From Hymenopus coronatus (lineage: Eukaryota; Arthropoda; Insecta; Mantodea; Hymenopodidae), in assembly GCA_030762935.1 (NCBI GenBank), contig CM060890.1, positions 60,824,765 to 60,888,764 on the forward strand: DNA of 64,000 nucleotides, in the 5' to 3' direction. Position 1 is the stretch's first letter. Each line of letters opens with the position of its first letter. The notes below the pieces were generated by a model that saw only the letters and a program-made list of their open reading frames with translations, searched no databases and was not told where the DNA came from. A program made the position numbers and the translations under genes. Shown here in pieces: positions 1 to 11,078 of this stretch.

Positions 1-723
1 GAAAGAGCCTTCCAAGGATGACATACTACAGGAGTATTAACAATTCTACAATGAAGTATAGTCCTTTTTATTGTTTCAGAAGTATTTTTCTTCGTATCAT
101 TCTTTTGAACATTTTACCACCGAAGTAATAATAACATCATTTTTGAGCACCCTGCTTTACGGGAAAAAAACTTTTGCTGGTTATTCATATTCAAATCAAC
201 CGTAAGGATTAGCTTAACCATTAGCATAGCATTCTGCTGATTAAACAAAGCTCCAGGGTTATGCGTGAGCACGTTTAGAGGGCAGATGTTTTAAGATGGA
301 AATAGAGGAATGAAGTAGGTACCTATTTTGTGCAGTGCAATAAGAGATGCATATCTATCTCTATAGTGACACCTTCTGAGTATGTTATCAACATATCTCC
401 TAGTAGTTCATTTCCATAAGCAAGGTTCGTCCTCTTGCTGTATGGAATATTCCTCCTACATCTCGTTGTGTGCCAGCTCTGAAGCATACAGTCTATCTCC
501 CAAGAGCCCTTTCAAACATCCCTTTTTTCTTCCACAAGCTTTGTCGTAATGTTACTGATTAGGTTTCCCTATAAAGATGCATATCTAATAGTCGTATAAC
601 AAAGTACAATATTCTCCCTTCTGTAAATACTAGAACATATTATACTTTCTCTAGTAAAAAGAGAGGCATTGCATTCCTCCAAAAAATTCGAACGATAAAC
701 ACATTTTAGAGCACCTTTAATAC
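1..723. other. AT-rich intergenic DNA, nothing recognised
   Basis: No repeat family seen elsewhere in the window, no tRNA-like motif and no open frame of note was found here. Confidence 0.5.
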
Positions 724-905
724 AAAACATATGATGTGTACCATTATCATGGCTTTATCCTGGCAATAAAGTATTCTTATAACGGCTTCTTCTATCTGTT
801 TCATGCTAATCGTGTTAAACATTACTAGAAATGTTTTATTACGTATTTTATTGTAAGAAGATGTGAAATCAGGAAATAAATTAGACTAAAAGGATAGCAT
901 TTTTA
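724..905 (-). mobile_element. Element A, tail fragment
   Basis: Diverged tail of element A on the minus strand. The outer tail is recognisable (ATGTGTACCATTATCATGGC), followed by CTTCTATCTGTTTCATGC and the AATAAATTAGACTAAAAGG segment. It stops short of the central region. Confidence 0.55.
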
Positions 906-907
906 TT

Positions 908-1972
908 ATCTCTAGATAGTACATGGTATGTAGGTAGAGAAAAAATTATATATCAAGATTTCACCAGAAATATGCGTTTTAGGACCCCTGTATTCACTAA
1001 AACATTTTTGGAAAAAGATCCGTGTTTTGTATACGTGTATGTATATCCATGTGTACCATTGTCCGTTTGTCCGTTAACATGATAACTCAAAAATTTGGTA
1101 ATTAATTTGGTAACTGTGACACAAAGATTTTCAAGAAAATCCCCCAACCCCAAACTACCCTTTGCATGGAAAAGTGTTCGAAATTTTTTATTTTCTCAAA
1201 AATAGCTATTATTATATTGATTAAATGTAAATGTAAATGACGTGTTATTTATGGACGCTCTTTAACTTCTGTTGTACTCAGCGTCCTACTATATATTGGG
1301 CGTGAAAGACCGCTTAATTTTGTTCAGAGGCCTCTCTATCAGGCTTGAGGTTCTTTTATGTGCCGTAAATCTACGACACGGGACCAACGGCTTTACTTCC
1401 CTTCCGAAGGAAGCCATGCTAAGCATTTTTACACCCGAAAAAATCCATCGACCTCTGCCGGGTTTGAACCCGTGACCTTGGGTATATGAAGTTAGCATGG
1501 ACCACGGAAGGCGACATTATATTGATTAAAGTACAATATATTATAGATATTTACATGAAAAATAAAAATGTGTGTCCTAATTTTTCTGGAAATAGCGCCT
1601 GAAGGCTTCTATATTTTGGATGAATTTTGTATAACTGGTAAACCGTAAGAGGTAGAGAAAGCTTACTACACAAAAAATGTAGATATTTTTAAAACACTAT
1701 TTATGTCATATAGTTTTTTTGTTTGTTTTTTTGTAGAGCTGACCATTTTTGAGAATGTTTTAAAACAAAGCTTTTTACATCCGGGAATTTATCAACTCCT
1801 GGCATTGAAAAGAATTATCCACAAGGCAACCAGCTTTTAAAAAATTTGATTATCGCTTTAGTCTAGTATATTCATTTGTTTTCCTTATACTTAAGGGAAA
1901 ACAAGTAATAAGACATATTTGCTAATGTTTATCTCGATTAGCATGAAGTAAATAGAAGAATAAGTTAAAGTT
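908..1972 (+). mobile_element. Element A, near full, split by an S1 SINE
   Basis: The palindromic head is decayed, but from AAGATTTCACCAGAAATATG onward the family order is intact: AAGATTTTCAAGAAAATCCC, TTTTCTCAAAAATAGC, GTAAACCGTAAGAGGTAGA and ATCTCGATTAGCATGAAG. It is interrupted at 1226-1515 by a minus-strand S1 SINE. The sequence resumes exactly where it left off after a 15-bp repeat. The outermost tail after about 1972 is missing. Confidence 0.85.
1226..1515 (-). mobile_element. S1 tRNA-derived SINE with perfect 15-bp target duplication
   Basis: Complete S1 SINE, 5' end at the right. The tRNA-like head carries a box B (GGGTTCAAACCC on the minus strand) and is followed by a body containing GGCTTCCTTCGGAAGGGAAG and GATAGAGAGGCCTCTGA. 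It ends in short TGTAAA-type repeats. Both sides carry the identical 15 bases ATTATATTGATTAAA (1211-1225 and 1516-1530), and the host sequence is element A. An intact duplication marks this as one of the younger insertions in the window. Confidence 0.9.
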
Positions 1973-2745
1973 AATATCAACATGAGGGATTCTTTATGGA
2001 TATTATGGTAATGTTGGGATTTCTGTAGTTTTTCTCTGAATTCGTTGAATGCTGAAATGATCTTTAAAATATCATACAGCGAAATTTAGTAACTTTTTTT
2101 AAACCTAAAACAAAGATTGCACTTTTTCACAATGATTTCTCACACTTAACCAGACGCTGCTACTTTGATGTTTAATTCCTATCAATGCTATAAACCAGCC
2201 ATTTTAAACGTTTAAAGCGACCCCATGACTTTTCTGGTTCCATAATGAAACAGAGGAATATCGTAAAGTACTACATACGTGCTAATGTCAACACGACGTT
2301 TGGCACACAATTTTTTCCTGCTGGATCACTTTAGGAGTAGGCGAATGTCAATACCGCTAGCTATAATTGCGTAGTACGTAGCGGCAGTGTAAATCTGAGA
2401 CAGGAATATTATAAGCAATTTAAACATTTCTCTTTGTCATGGAAAATGTCCTACCTTGTTCCTGCCTTTTGTCTTCTTGTTCGTACTCGTTTTATATTAA
2501 TGGGACAATTTCTATGCGCTCTCGGATGTACTTTTCGTCAAATGTCTTTGGCTATTAAGCTTTGTTTCGTTGTAGTTCGTCAACTTCTTACCATCTGTCT
2601 TCAAAATATTTTATCAGGGTTGCAGAACTATGACGCACAGACTTCAGAGTTCATCGAGAATGAAAGTTTTCCAATAAGCCTGAGACATCTTCCTAAAATA
2701 CTTGAAAACAGTTACCTGCATATACTGTAATATTCCTAATAAATA

Positions 2746-2777
<32 letters not shown>

Positions 2778-2838
2778 GGTGGTTAAGGAAAAATTAGATA
2801 TTTCTGTTCAACCTCATTCTTTGTATTTTTTTTTTGGG
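1973..2838. other. Unique AT-rich stretch with an unrecognised 98-codon ORF
   Basis: An open frame at 2434-2730 (+) would encode a partly hydrophobic 98-residue peptide. I recognise no family and see no coding bias. A TTA microsatellite follows at 2748-2776. Confidence 0.35.
2748..2776. repeat. (TTA)n microsatellite
   Basis: About nine uninterrupted TTA units, read directly. Confidence 0.95.
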
Positions 2839-3030
2839 TAGTGTTTAACACCCACTTTAACTACTTATGTCACCGCAGGCAGTGACACTGATGATACATG
2901 AATGAAAATGGAGCACCGGTGGAATGCAATGGTAGGGGAAACCGGAGAAAACCCACCCCAGCACCGCTTTGTCCACCGCAAATCTGACATGGGATCGAAT
3001 GGTCTACCACTTGGCCACGGCAAGGCCTCA
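2839..3030 (-). mobile_element. S2 tRNA-derived SINE, minus strand
   Basis: The 3' end lies at the left, with the S2 tail signature GTGTTTAACACCCACTTTAA. It is followed by the body (GAAACCGGAGAAAACCCACC, CACCGCTTTGTCCACC) and the remnant of the tRNA-like head (CCACTTGGCCACGGC, the reverse of a GTGGCCAAGTGG box A). The head is partly deleted around box B. Confidence 0.75.
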
Positions 3031-3116
3031 TCATGCTTTGTAGAACGGATATATCATCTTAAGGTATTATTTGGAAAATTCACACACACATATCTATATA
3101 TATATATATATATGTC

Positions 3117-3220
3117 TTTTTACTTTCTCTACACGCACTATGTGCATAGAGAAGGTGCAATCACTCAAAATTTTGATACCAAGATTTCATGAAAAATATA
3201 TTTTTAGGGTCCCCTGAATA

Positions 3221-3297
<77 letters not shown>

Positions 3298-4020
3298 AGA
3301 AAAAGGTCAGTGTATGTGTCTGTGTGTTTGTGTCCGTGGGCAGCATAGCTAAAAGGCTTGGTATTTAAGTTTAGTAGGTATCTTCCAAGGATATGATAAA
3401 AGCTTTTTAGAAACATCCGGAACCCCAAAGTACTCTTCACATGGAAATAATGTTGAACCTTTTGTTTTTCTCAAAAACACCTCTCACGATTGTGATTAAA
3501 ATACTATATATTAAGGATATTTGTGTACAAATAAAGTGTATATTTTGAATTTGAATGGAATAACCTCTGAAATCTCTTCATTAGAACGAGTTTGTATAGC
3601 CGGTAAACCATAACAAATAAATGAAAATTTACTATACACAAATGTAGATCTCGTTAAAACACACAGTTTTTGTCATATACATTTTGTGAAGAGTTAACCA
3701 TTTTCGAGATATTTCTTGCTATTTTATTCTGTTTTAAACTAATTTTCTCAATCGAAAGTTATCTTTCAGCTCTCTTTTGTTTTTACTCATAAATTTTACA
3801 AACAGAAGAGAATTTAAATTGTTTTGCAGAGTAATAGTTTTTAAAAGACTTGTTTAGGGTTTAGCATGGTATATTATTCAGTTATTCTTCTTACTTATAA
3901 GGAACTAACTGGTTTCTTCTAATATGCATATGATTAACTAGAAGTAGATAAAAGAATAACCTTTTGTACAAATAGTTTGTTGCAGGTAGAGAAAGTCATG
4001 TGAATGTATCACATAAGATT
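3117..4020 (+). mobile_element. Element A, full length, with a large TA expansion
   Basis: Head TACTTTCTCTACACGCACTA with its palindrome, then the regular series of family blocks, ending GTAGAGAAAGTCATGTGAAT. The TA microsatellite at 3224-3295 lies just after the CCCCTGAATACAAA block. An inverted head fragment of the same family follows at 4034-4230. Confidence 0.9.
3224..3295. repeat. (TA)n microsatellite inside element A
   Basis: About 35 continuous TA units. They lie where other copies have an A-rich run before the TG/CA tract, so the expansion arose within the element. Confidence 0.95.
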
Positions 4021-4033
4021 TTTCTAAATTTGT

Positions 4034-4230
4034 ATTGGTTATGTAAACGTTGGTTTTTGAACTATGTTGTTCACAGACACACACACACGGACCATTTTCT
4101 AAAAATGTTTTTCTTTTTGATTCAGGATGTCCCAAAATATGTACTACCGGTGAAATCTCAGTATCGAAATTTTGGGCGGAATACAATACCTTCTCTGTAC
4201 GCTATGTAGATAGTACGTGTAGAGAAAGTA
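4034..4230 (-). mobile_element. Element A, head fragment, minus strand
   Basis: Contains the CA tract, the GGTGAAATCTCAGTATCGAA block, ACAATACCTTCTCTGTACG and the head terminus GTGTAGAGAAAGTA. Only the head fifth is present. It lies tail-to-tail with the preceding + copy. Confidence 0.8.
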
Positions 4231-4510
4231 ATTATGGACACAAACTATTTCAAAACTGCACATTGTGGAGCTTTTTAATATGGAAAGATGTAAAAATGTT
4301 TGCGATGAAACAGGCCTTAAAATTCGATATTCTATTAATAGCCATGCACTTATTCATTTACAGTTTTAATAATTAGTATGTTAAGTGCGTTAAGTGTAAA
4401 AAAAAAAACTATGTACTTAATGTTTAGAATTCATTCCATTTTATTATGACAAACAACATTAGTCAAATTTCAAAGATTAATCACCTTAAGGGAAGCGAAA
4501 CATTTTCATT

Positions 4511-5396
4511 AAAAAATCTTTTGTGACATTCACATGGCTTTCTCTAGCTGTTCCACAAACAACTTTTCTTAAAAAGAATTGTTCTTTTATCTACATCATG
4601 ATAATCAATATAAACTTACCAGAAATGGTATTATGACTTGCTTCCTTTCAAATAGAAGTGAAATAAGATAATACATAATGCTAAAGGATAGTCAATCTTT
4701 TAAAAGCCGGTCACTATGTGAAGCAATTTTCGATACCCTTTGTTTGCTAGCAGTAAACAAAAGAGAGACAACAAAAAATATGACTTCCCGTTTGAGAAAA
4801 CTTTAACCATAAAACTGGAACCAATAACACAAATATCTCGAAAAGGGTTAACTGTACAAAAAATATACATCACATAATTCGTGTGTTTTAACATCTATAT
4901 TTGTATGCAGTAGGTATTTATCTATTTCTTACATAACCTGCGGTGCCATAGTGGTAAAAGTGGCCAGTAAATACCATAAAAACTATTTATTACAGTTTAC
5001 CAGTTATTCTAAAGTTATGCGAAAGTCATCTAGAATGAAGAGGTCTTCAGAAACTAGTGCCAGAAAATTCAAGTAATACATTTTATTTGACATACCTTTA
5101 ATATATGCTATTTTAATAAAAATCGTCAGAGTCATTTTTCAAAAACGTTTTCATGTAAAGCGTAGCTCGGACTAGAGGGAGCTTTTTGAAAATCTTCGTG
5201 TCCCCTCTTTTAAAGATAGTAAACGAAAATATTAAATTTGGTATTTAACGGTTTATTCGTTTTTCAGCTATGCTGTTCACAGACACACACACTTACCTTT
5301 TCTCAAAACGTATGTTTGATGAACTCTCGCTATCGAAATTTTGGTTGCCCTACAATACCTTCTCTACACAAAATGTATACAGTACGTGTAGAGAAA
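4511..5396 (-). mobile_element. Element A, full length, minus strand
   Basis: Runs from the tail (TGACATTCACATGGCTTTCT) to the head (ATACCTTCTCTACACAAAAT then GTACGTGTAGAGAAAT). The only interruption is a 50-bp SINE tail insertion at 4933-4982. Confidence 0.85.
4933..4982 (+). mobile_element. 50-bp S2 SINE tail with target duplication
   Basis: The sequence CCTGCGGTGCCATAGTGGTA and the following bases match the last 45 or so bases of S2 (compare 51050-51100). It is flanked by CTATTTCTTAC (4922-4932) and CTATTTATTAC (4983-4993), which fits a severely 5'-truncated retroposition event. Confidence 0.6.
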
Positions 5397-5488
5397 TTAT
5401 AAATGTGTGTTCAATTCGCCTAACATTCTCTACCTATTGTGGAACACACTAATCTTACAAAACTTAATTCTTATGTCTATTTGCTGTC

Positions 5489-5755
5489 TTTCGTGTTCTA
5501 GGAGTAACATACTATCCTGTTCCCGAGGTCGCAGGTTCAAACCCGAGAGAGGGCAATGGATTTTTTTTTCTATCTTAAAATTATTTAGGCATGACTTTCT
5601 TTTCAAGGAAAGCAAAACCCGAGTTCTCATGACCTAGATTTATGGCAGTAAAAGAATTTCAAACCTGATAGAGGCCTCTGAGGAAAGTTAAGTGTCTTTC
5701 ACATCATATATAGAATGGGAAGTATAGAACTATAGCAATTAAGCAGCGTAATTTT
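5489..5755 (+). mobile_element. Diverged S1-like SINE
   Basis: Box B is GCAGGTTCAAACCCGAGAGA. The body keeps AACCTGATAGAGGCCTCTGA and the 3' region GAACTATAGCAATTAA, both S1 landmarks. The head is less tRNA-like than in the 9029 copy, and the middle (about 5570-5640) is strongly diverged. Confidence 0.6.
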
Positions 5756-5756
5756 T

Positions 5757-6252
5757 ACTTTCTCTATCGTAGGGTCCCCTGTGTCCAAAAGAAGGCATTT
5801 TTCGAAAAAGGTCGGTGTGTGCGAGTCCGCGTGTCTGTGTGTCTGTGATAACTCAGAAACGAAAAGTCAGTAACGTACCAAACTTGATACTTAAGTTAAA
5901 TATCTTCCAAGGTTGTGACTCAAAGAATTTGAGAAATATTCACCCACCAGATCCAAAAAAGTTTCGAAAATAATGATTTTATTAAAAATGGTTCAAATAT
6001 TTTTATTTAAAAAAACGTTAATTAAAGACACTTACATGAAAAATAAAACATATTGAGTTTTCTTGAAATAGCCTGTAAATACCTCTTTATTTTGGATGAA
6101 TTTTGTTGAATTTAACATAATTGGTAAGCCGTAAGAAATAGACAAAAACTTACTTTACAAAATATGTAGAACTCGTTAAAACGCACAATTAATGTCATTT
6201 ACATTTTTCATGGATTTGAGTATTTTTTAGATATTTCTTACTATTGGTCTCA
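5757..6252 (+). mobile_element. Element A, head deleted, right side cut
   Basis: Starts ACTTTCTCTAT, then jumps straight to GTAGGGTCCCCTGTGTCC, so about 80 bases of the head are missing. The TG tract and central blocks follow. It stops at TACTATTGGTCTCAG, where S5 sequence begins. Confidence 0.8.
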
Positions 6253-6573
6253 GCTTGTGTGAAAAAACAATTAAAGTAACCTAATTAAACATTATAATTG
6301 ACTAAACTATGAACTACGACATTATAAGTCACCAATGAGATATGATATTTCAAAATAGTTTGTGAATCATCTTGTGATTTACCGAGAATAATGTGAGTCA
6401 GTTGAGGAAATTTAATGCCTTATCGGCAATTTGCATGATAACTTAGTGGTTGGATTGATCGGCTATGCAGTAGGAGTTCCGTGGTTCAAATTCCGACTAC
6501 GGCATTGAATTTTTCAGTCTGACTTTACCTATCCAACTCTTGTCCTACACTTGTGTAAAAAGAATTAAATTAA
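6246..6573 (+). mobile_element. S5 tRNA-like element with 5' linker
   Basis: Starts with a tail-like piece (CTTGTGTGAAAAAACAATTA), then a linker of about 170 bases containing ATGTGAGTCAGTTGAGGAAA. The tRNA-like part follows (box A-like AACTTAGTGGTTGG, box B GTGGTTCAAATTCC), then the 3' tail TACCTATCCAACTCTTGTCC ending with another TTGTGTAAAAA. The same order occurs at 15815-16225 and 52556-52700, so the linker belongs to the element. Confidence 0.65.
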
Positions 6574-6628
6574 CACTTTTTAATATTAATTTGTTACAGA
6601 GATGTACACAAAGTCAGATTTTTTTTAT
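6574..6628 (+). mobile_element. Element A, last 55 bases of a tail
   Basis: The sequence TTAATTTGTTACAGAGATGT and an imperfect AAGTCAGATTTTT match the element tail. This may be the far end of the 5757 copy, displaced by the S5 insertion and a deletion. Confidence 0.45.
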
Positions 6629-6795
6629 CTCCTTCATTCTGATCGGGATAAATAATAGTAGATATGGTCTTATTGCTTATTTCCATGTAAATATAAAGCA
6701 AATAAGAGAATACACAGGGCTATAGTGATAGTCACATTTTTAAAATTCTGATCGCTATGTACAAATTCAGTTATCCTTATACGGCCAGGAGTAAA
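6629..6795 (-). mobile_element. Element A, tail-side fragment, minus strand
   Basis: Blocks ATGGTCTTATTGCTTATTTC and GAGAATACACAGGGCTATAG correspond to the tail quarter. The outermost tail is missing and the centre is not reached. Confidence 0.6.
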
Positions 6796-7145
6796 AATCT
6801 GATGTGCTCCATTCACATGACTTTCTCTAACTCTCTGTAACAAACTATTGTTAATAAGCTTATTCTTCCATCTACTTCATGCAAGCAGAGATAAACACTA
6901 GCAGAAACGTTCTTCTTACTTAGTTCGTGAAGAAGGGAAATAAGGGAATACAATAGGCTAAACCGAAGGTCAAATGCTTTAAAATGGTCTTAAAAACGGT
7001 CAGCTCCATGAAAAAATTATAATAAAATAAATTGTGTGTTTTAAAGAGCTCTACATTTTTTGTGGAGTAAGTTTTTGTCTATCTCTTACGGTTTACCAGT
7101 TATACAAAAGTCATCCAGAATGAAGAGATCTTCTGAGGCTACCAT
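6796..7145 (-). mobile_element. Element A, tail half, minus strand
   Basis: Begins AAAAATCTGATGTGCTCCAT and runs through TCTATCTCTTACGGTTTACC to AATGAAGAGATCTTCTGAGG, then breaks off into unique sequence. Confidence 0.85.
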
Positions 7146-8477
7146 TATTATGTGGGTATATAATACACATGTTTACTTCTTATTTTCTGCAGAATATATG
7201 ACATTACGCCATTATGCTTTGCGTAGCTAATAAGAAAAACAGAGATCAAGGCTTGTTCCATTGAACGAAATAGGAATATTTGGGGCTGCAACAATAACCG
7301 ACACGATATATTCTAGCACTTGCATTCTATTAAAGGCAAAGAAGGGAAGCTGTTGTATTGTTCAAAATAAATATTGGAATAAACCTAATCCATATAAGCG
7401 TGAAATACTGTTTGCAGGAGCAGGCGTTGCTGCAGTTGAAAATTTAACACTGCGAATGTTTTTCTAGAGCCGGTGAAGCGATTGCTGGAGTATGGGGTGG
7501 CCGCCCATTGTCTACCGGATTTGGCGAAAAGCGGACAGAAACTCATCACACAATTTCAATTGGATTTACCTTCCACTTCCTGCTCCACAAAAAAAAAAGC
7601 ACGCAAATGTAATCTAAGTCAACACAAGTCTTTCCTTTGTTGATTCATGTCCAGGCACTAAACTACCAGCAGGGAACTGATTTGATGATTTTTCCAACTC
7701 ATCAAGCTTCTGTTGAAAAAAAAAGAAAAAGAACAAAAAGTATTACTGGGCATTCTCTCCGTAGCTAGCTACAGATTTGGGAATCCACGAAGTTTATTTC
7801 AGCGTCAGGTAGTTTAGCATTTAAAAGCACATTTTCATATGCTTTCAATGCAAATTCTGCCATAAAATTTTCCAGGAGTTATTATTCTAAAGGTTTCGAT
7901 GTATCGACGCACGTGTCGGACACATTTAATTTTCTCTACTCACTCTTCTACAAAATATTCTTACAAACATTCGGGATGTCGCGAGTTCGATTTCCCTTGA
8001 TTACCACTCTGATGTGAGCATCTCTGCGGGCTGATTTATTTCGGTCGTTCATGTCTCACCATTTCTTTTCATGTTACTTTTCGGGGTTCGGAGCTTGACT
8101 GGGTAGTTTGGCGGTGTGTAGTACGCAGTGAATATACGCTACGTAGTTTCCTCCTCTAATACGCAGCCAGGGTAGACGGATCCGTACAGCAAGATGGGTA
8201 CTAGGGTATGCCTATAGGATTTTTCCGTCTGTGAACTTCAGGGAACCAGCAATAACCTTTCTTTTTGATAATCGATGTAAACTTTCATTATGCATGAAAG
8301 TGTGTCTGATGAAAAGAAGTAAGTTAAGAGAATAACATTAATATGTCATATTAAAAGTATTAATAAATTAATACTTCATTATTCCTCAAATAATACCCAC
8401 CTCTAAATTGATTTTATTTATTTCTATTTTTCTCGGTTATATTAATTTTATTTAATGCAATGAATACAATTTGTTTT
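7146..8477. other. Mostly unique DNA with a possible tRNA-like motif
   Basis: A short open frame (7261-7467) is unrecognised. Around 7968-8005 the sequence GATGTCGCGAGTTCGATTTC resembles a box B. It is followed by about 230 bases of higher-GC sequence that could be the body of a single-copy SINE, but I see no second copy to compare. Confidence 0.3.
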
Positions 8478-8840
8478 AGGTATAAAAAAGACATAGAAGG
8501 CTAAAGCGATAGTCAGATTTTAAAGAAGCAGATAGCTATGTGGTGGTTTTGAGTGTCTATGATATTTGTACGATCACCAAAAACAATTAACAGACAATCA
8601 GAGCTTTAAGAGAGTATTAAATATTTTAGCATATGAAAAGAATAACAAAGAATATGTCACAAATGGATGACATCACAAAAGTATTTAATTCACATAAATT
8701 GTGTGTATTAATGAGACATACATTTTTGTTTTATAACATTTTGTCTAAATTACTATACAAAGATAATTCCGAATGGAAATAACTGCAAAGCTATTCTCAA
8801 ATAAATGAAATATATATATTAATATATATATATATATATT

Positions 8841-8870
8841 AATTTTAATCTTAATCTTAATCTTAATCAT
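8841..8870. repeat. (TTAATC)n minisatellite
   Basis: Four near-perfect TTAATC units follow a short AT run. Confidence 0.8.
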
Positions 8871-9019
8871 TAGATACAGGTTTAAGAAAATAAAAAAAAT
8901 CTGAACAATTTGCCATGCAAAGGATAATTTGGTATGAGGGTATTTTCTTGAAAAGCTTTGTGTCGCGTCCTTGGAAGAACCTAACATATGCCAAGCTTGA
9001 CATTTTTGTTTCTGAGTTA

Positions 9020-9298
9020 TGGTAGTCACCCTCCGTGGTGTATTGGTTACCATGCTAACTTCGTGTTCACGGGTTCAAACCCGGCGGAGGACGGTGGATT
9101 TTTTCGGGCGTAAAATCCTTAGCATGGCTTCCTTCGGAAGGGAGGTAAAGCCATTGGTCCCGTGTCGTCGATTTACGGTACGTAAAAGAACCTCAAACCT
9201 GATAGAGAGGCCTCTGAGCAAAATTAAGCGGTCAATTTAGAATGGGACGCTGAGAACTATAGCAGTTAAAGAGCGTCCATAAATAACACGCCATTTCA
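9020..9298 (+). mobile_element. S1 tRNA-derived SINE, best-preserved head
   Basis: The head is a compact tRNA-like fold. The acceptor-like arms CCTCCG (9030-9035) and CGGAGG (9085-9090) pair, with box A TGGTGTATTGG and box B GGGTTCAAACCC between them. The body contains GGCTTCCTTCGGAAGGGAGG and TGATAGAGAGGCCTCTGAGC. Diverged target duplications flank it (TTTTTGTTTCTGAGTTATG before, TTTTTTTTCTGACTTACGG after). It landed in element A. Confidence 0.85.
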
Positions 9299-9496
9299 TT
9301 TTTTTTCTGACTTACGGTGTTCACACATATACAGACACACACTCACACATCTGCAAACACATTCACTCAATCCTTTTAAATGCGTTTTATTTAAGGAACA
9401 CAAAAACTATATTTTCAGTGAAATTTCATATAGAATTATTTAGTAGAGAGCTAAACTTCCTCTACTCGCGATAGTTCTGCAGTGGAGATAGTAAAA

Positions 9497-9734
9497 GTAT
9501 GAATGTGTTTGAAAATTCAAAGCAATTACAAATAACATCTGGAAAATTTTAACTCCAAGAACAGTTTATTTCACTAAATTGCGCTCTAATGTATTTGCAA
9601 TGTTTATCCATAATAATATTTTGTACGTGTCTTGCTGTTTATTATTTTTACAAGAGTAATCCAAAATGAAAAGCTTTAACCCAAAAAATACAGAATGTTT
9701 TTCATGTAAAGGTTAGTCTAGATAGGACTTTCTT
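9497..9734 (-). mobile_element. Element A segment, first unit of a 244-bp direct repeat
   Basis: Diverged central element A sequence (TTTATTTCACTAAATTGCG, TACGTGTCTTGCTGTTTA). It is repeated from 9735 with a spacing of 244 bases, both units starting GTAAAAGTATGAATGTG. Relative to the second unit it lacks about 60-80 internal bases. Confidence 0.65.
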
Positions 9735-10275
9735 GTAAAAGTATGAATGTGTTCAAAGCAATTACAAATAATATCTTGAAAACTTTAACACCAGAGAACT
9801 GTTTATTTCACTAAATTGCGATCTAACGTATTTGCAGTGTTTATCCATGTAATAGTTTGTGCATGTCTTGCGGTTTACTATTTATACAAGAGTAATACAG
9901 AATGAAGAGGTTTCACAGCTTTAACCAAAAATAATCAAGGTGCATTTTATTTGTATTGTAAATAAGCATAGTATTTTAATAAAGCATCCTTAGAATCCCT
10001 TTTTTAAATAAACGAATACACAATGTTTATCATGTAAAGGTTAATTTGGACAGAAGAATTTTCTTGAGAATATTTCACTGTATGCTTGGCAATGTGAACC
10101 TAAATAGGAAGCTTGGAACCAAGCTAACTTATCGTTCTTAAACTATGCACATGGCACATGGACTCGCGAATACATGTATAAACATTTTTCTAAAAAAACG
10201 TGTATTTATAGTTACATTTCCAAACAGATTTTTTTTAGTGGAATGCAATATTTCCTCAAATTTCTTTAGATAAAT
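9735..10275 (-). mobile_element. Element A, 5'-truncated, second unit of the direct repeat
   Basis: Repeats the 9497 unit and then continues to a decayed head (AGTGGAATGCAATATTTCC). The next copy begins immediately after it in the same direction. Confidence 0.7.
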
Positions 10276-11063
10276 AGTATAAAAATCTGATGTGTTGGTC
10301 ACATGGCTTTTTCTACATCTCTGCAACAAATTACTCTTAAAACACTTATACTTCTATTTACTTCATGCTAATCAGAAAAGATTAGCAGAAATAGTCTTAT
10401 TACTTGCTTCCCTGTAAGTAGCAGCGAAATAAGAGAGTGCCATAGGCTGAAATGATAGTCAAAAGCTGGTTGCTATGTCACTGAAGTTCCTTTGTATGGA
10501 CAGCAGATGACAAATTCCTGTATGAGAAAAGTATAAGTTTTTCAAAAACGATTAACTTCGCGAAAAAAAATGTATATAACATAAATTGTGTGTTTTAACG
10601 TGCTCTACATTTTTCATATAGTAAGCATTTGTCCATCTCTTACGGTTTAGCAATTATTCAAAATTCCGTAAAATTCATCCAGAATAAAGTACTCTTCAGA
10701 GGCTATTCCCAGAAAATTCAAGATATACATTTTATTTGCCAGGTAAATATCTTTAATATACGAAATTTTAATCAAAATCGTTACAGCCATTTTTAATAAA
10801 ATCAAAATTTTCGAAAAAAGTTCCATGTAAAGGGTAGTTGGAGGTGGGGGATTTTTCTCAAAATCATCCTGTCGCATTCCTGGAAGATATTAAACTCAAA
10901 TACCAGACACATACACACACGGACCTTTTTCCGAAAATGCTTTTTTTAGATAAAGGGGACCCTAAACATATATTTCCGGTGAAATCTCGGTATCGAATTT
11001 GTTGGTGGAGTGCAATACCTTCTCTATACACTATGCACATTGTGCGTATAGAGAAAGTAAAAA
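10276..11063 (-). mobile_element. Element A, full length, array member
   Basis: Begins AAATCTGATGTGTTGGTCAC and ends at the palindromic head ACTATGCACATTGTGCGTAT followed by AGAGAAAGTAAAA. All family blocks are in order and the CA tract is short. Confidence 0.9.
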
Positions 11064-11078
11064 GTGAAGAAAGAAAGA

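Larger units (their letters stand above)
8478..9496 (-). mobile_element. Element A, diverged, split by an S1 SINE
   Basis: Left part 8478-9019 runs from GGCTAAAGCGATAGTCAG to TTGACATTTTTGTTTCTGAG. The right part resumes at about 9300 with the CA tract and the AGTGAAATTTCATATAG block and ends near GGAGATAGTAAAAG. An S1 SINE separates them. Confidence 0.7.
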
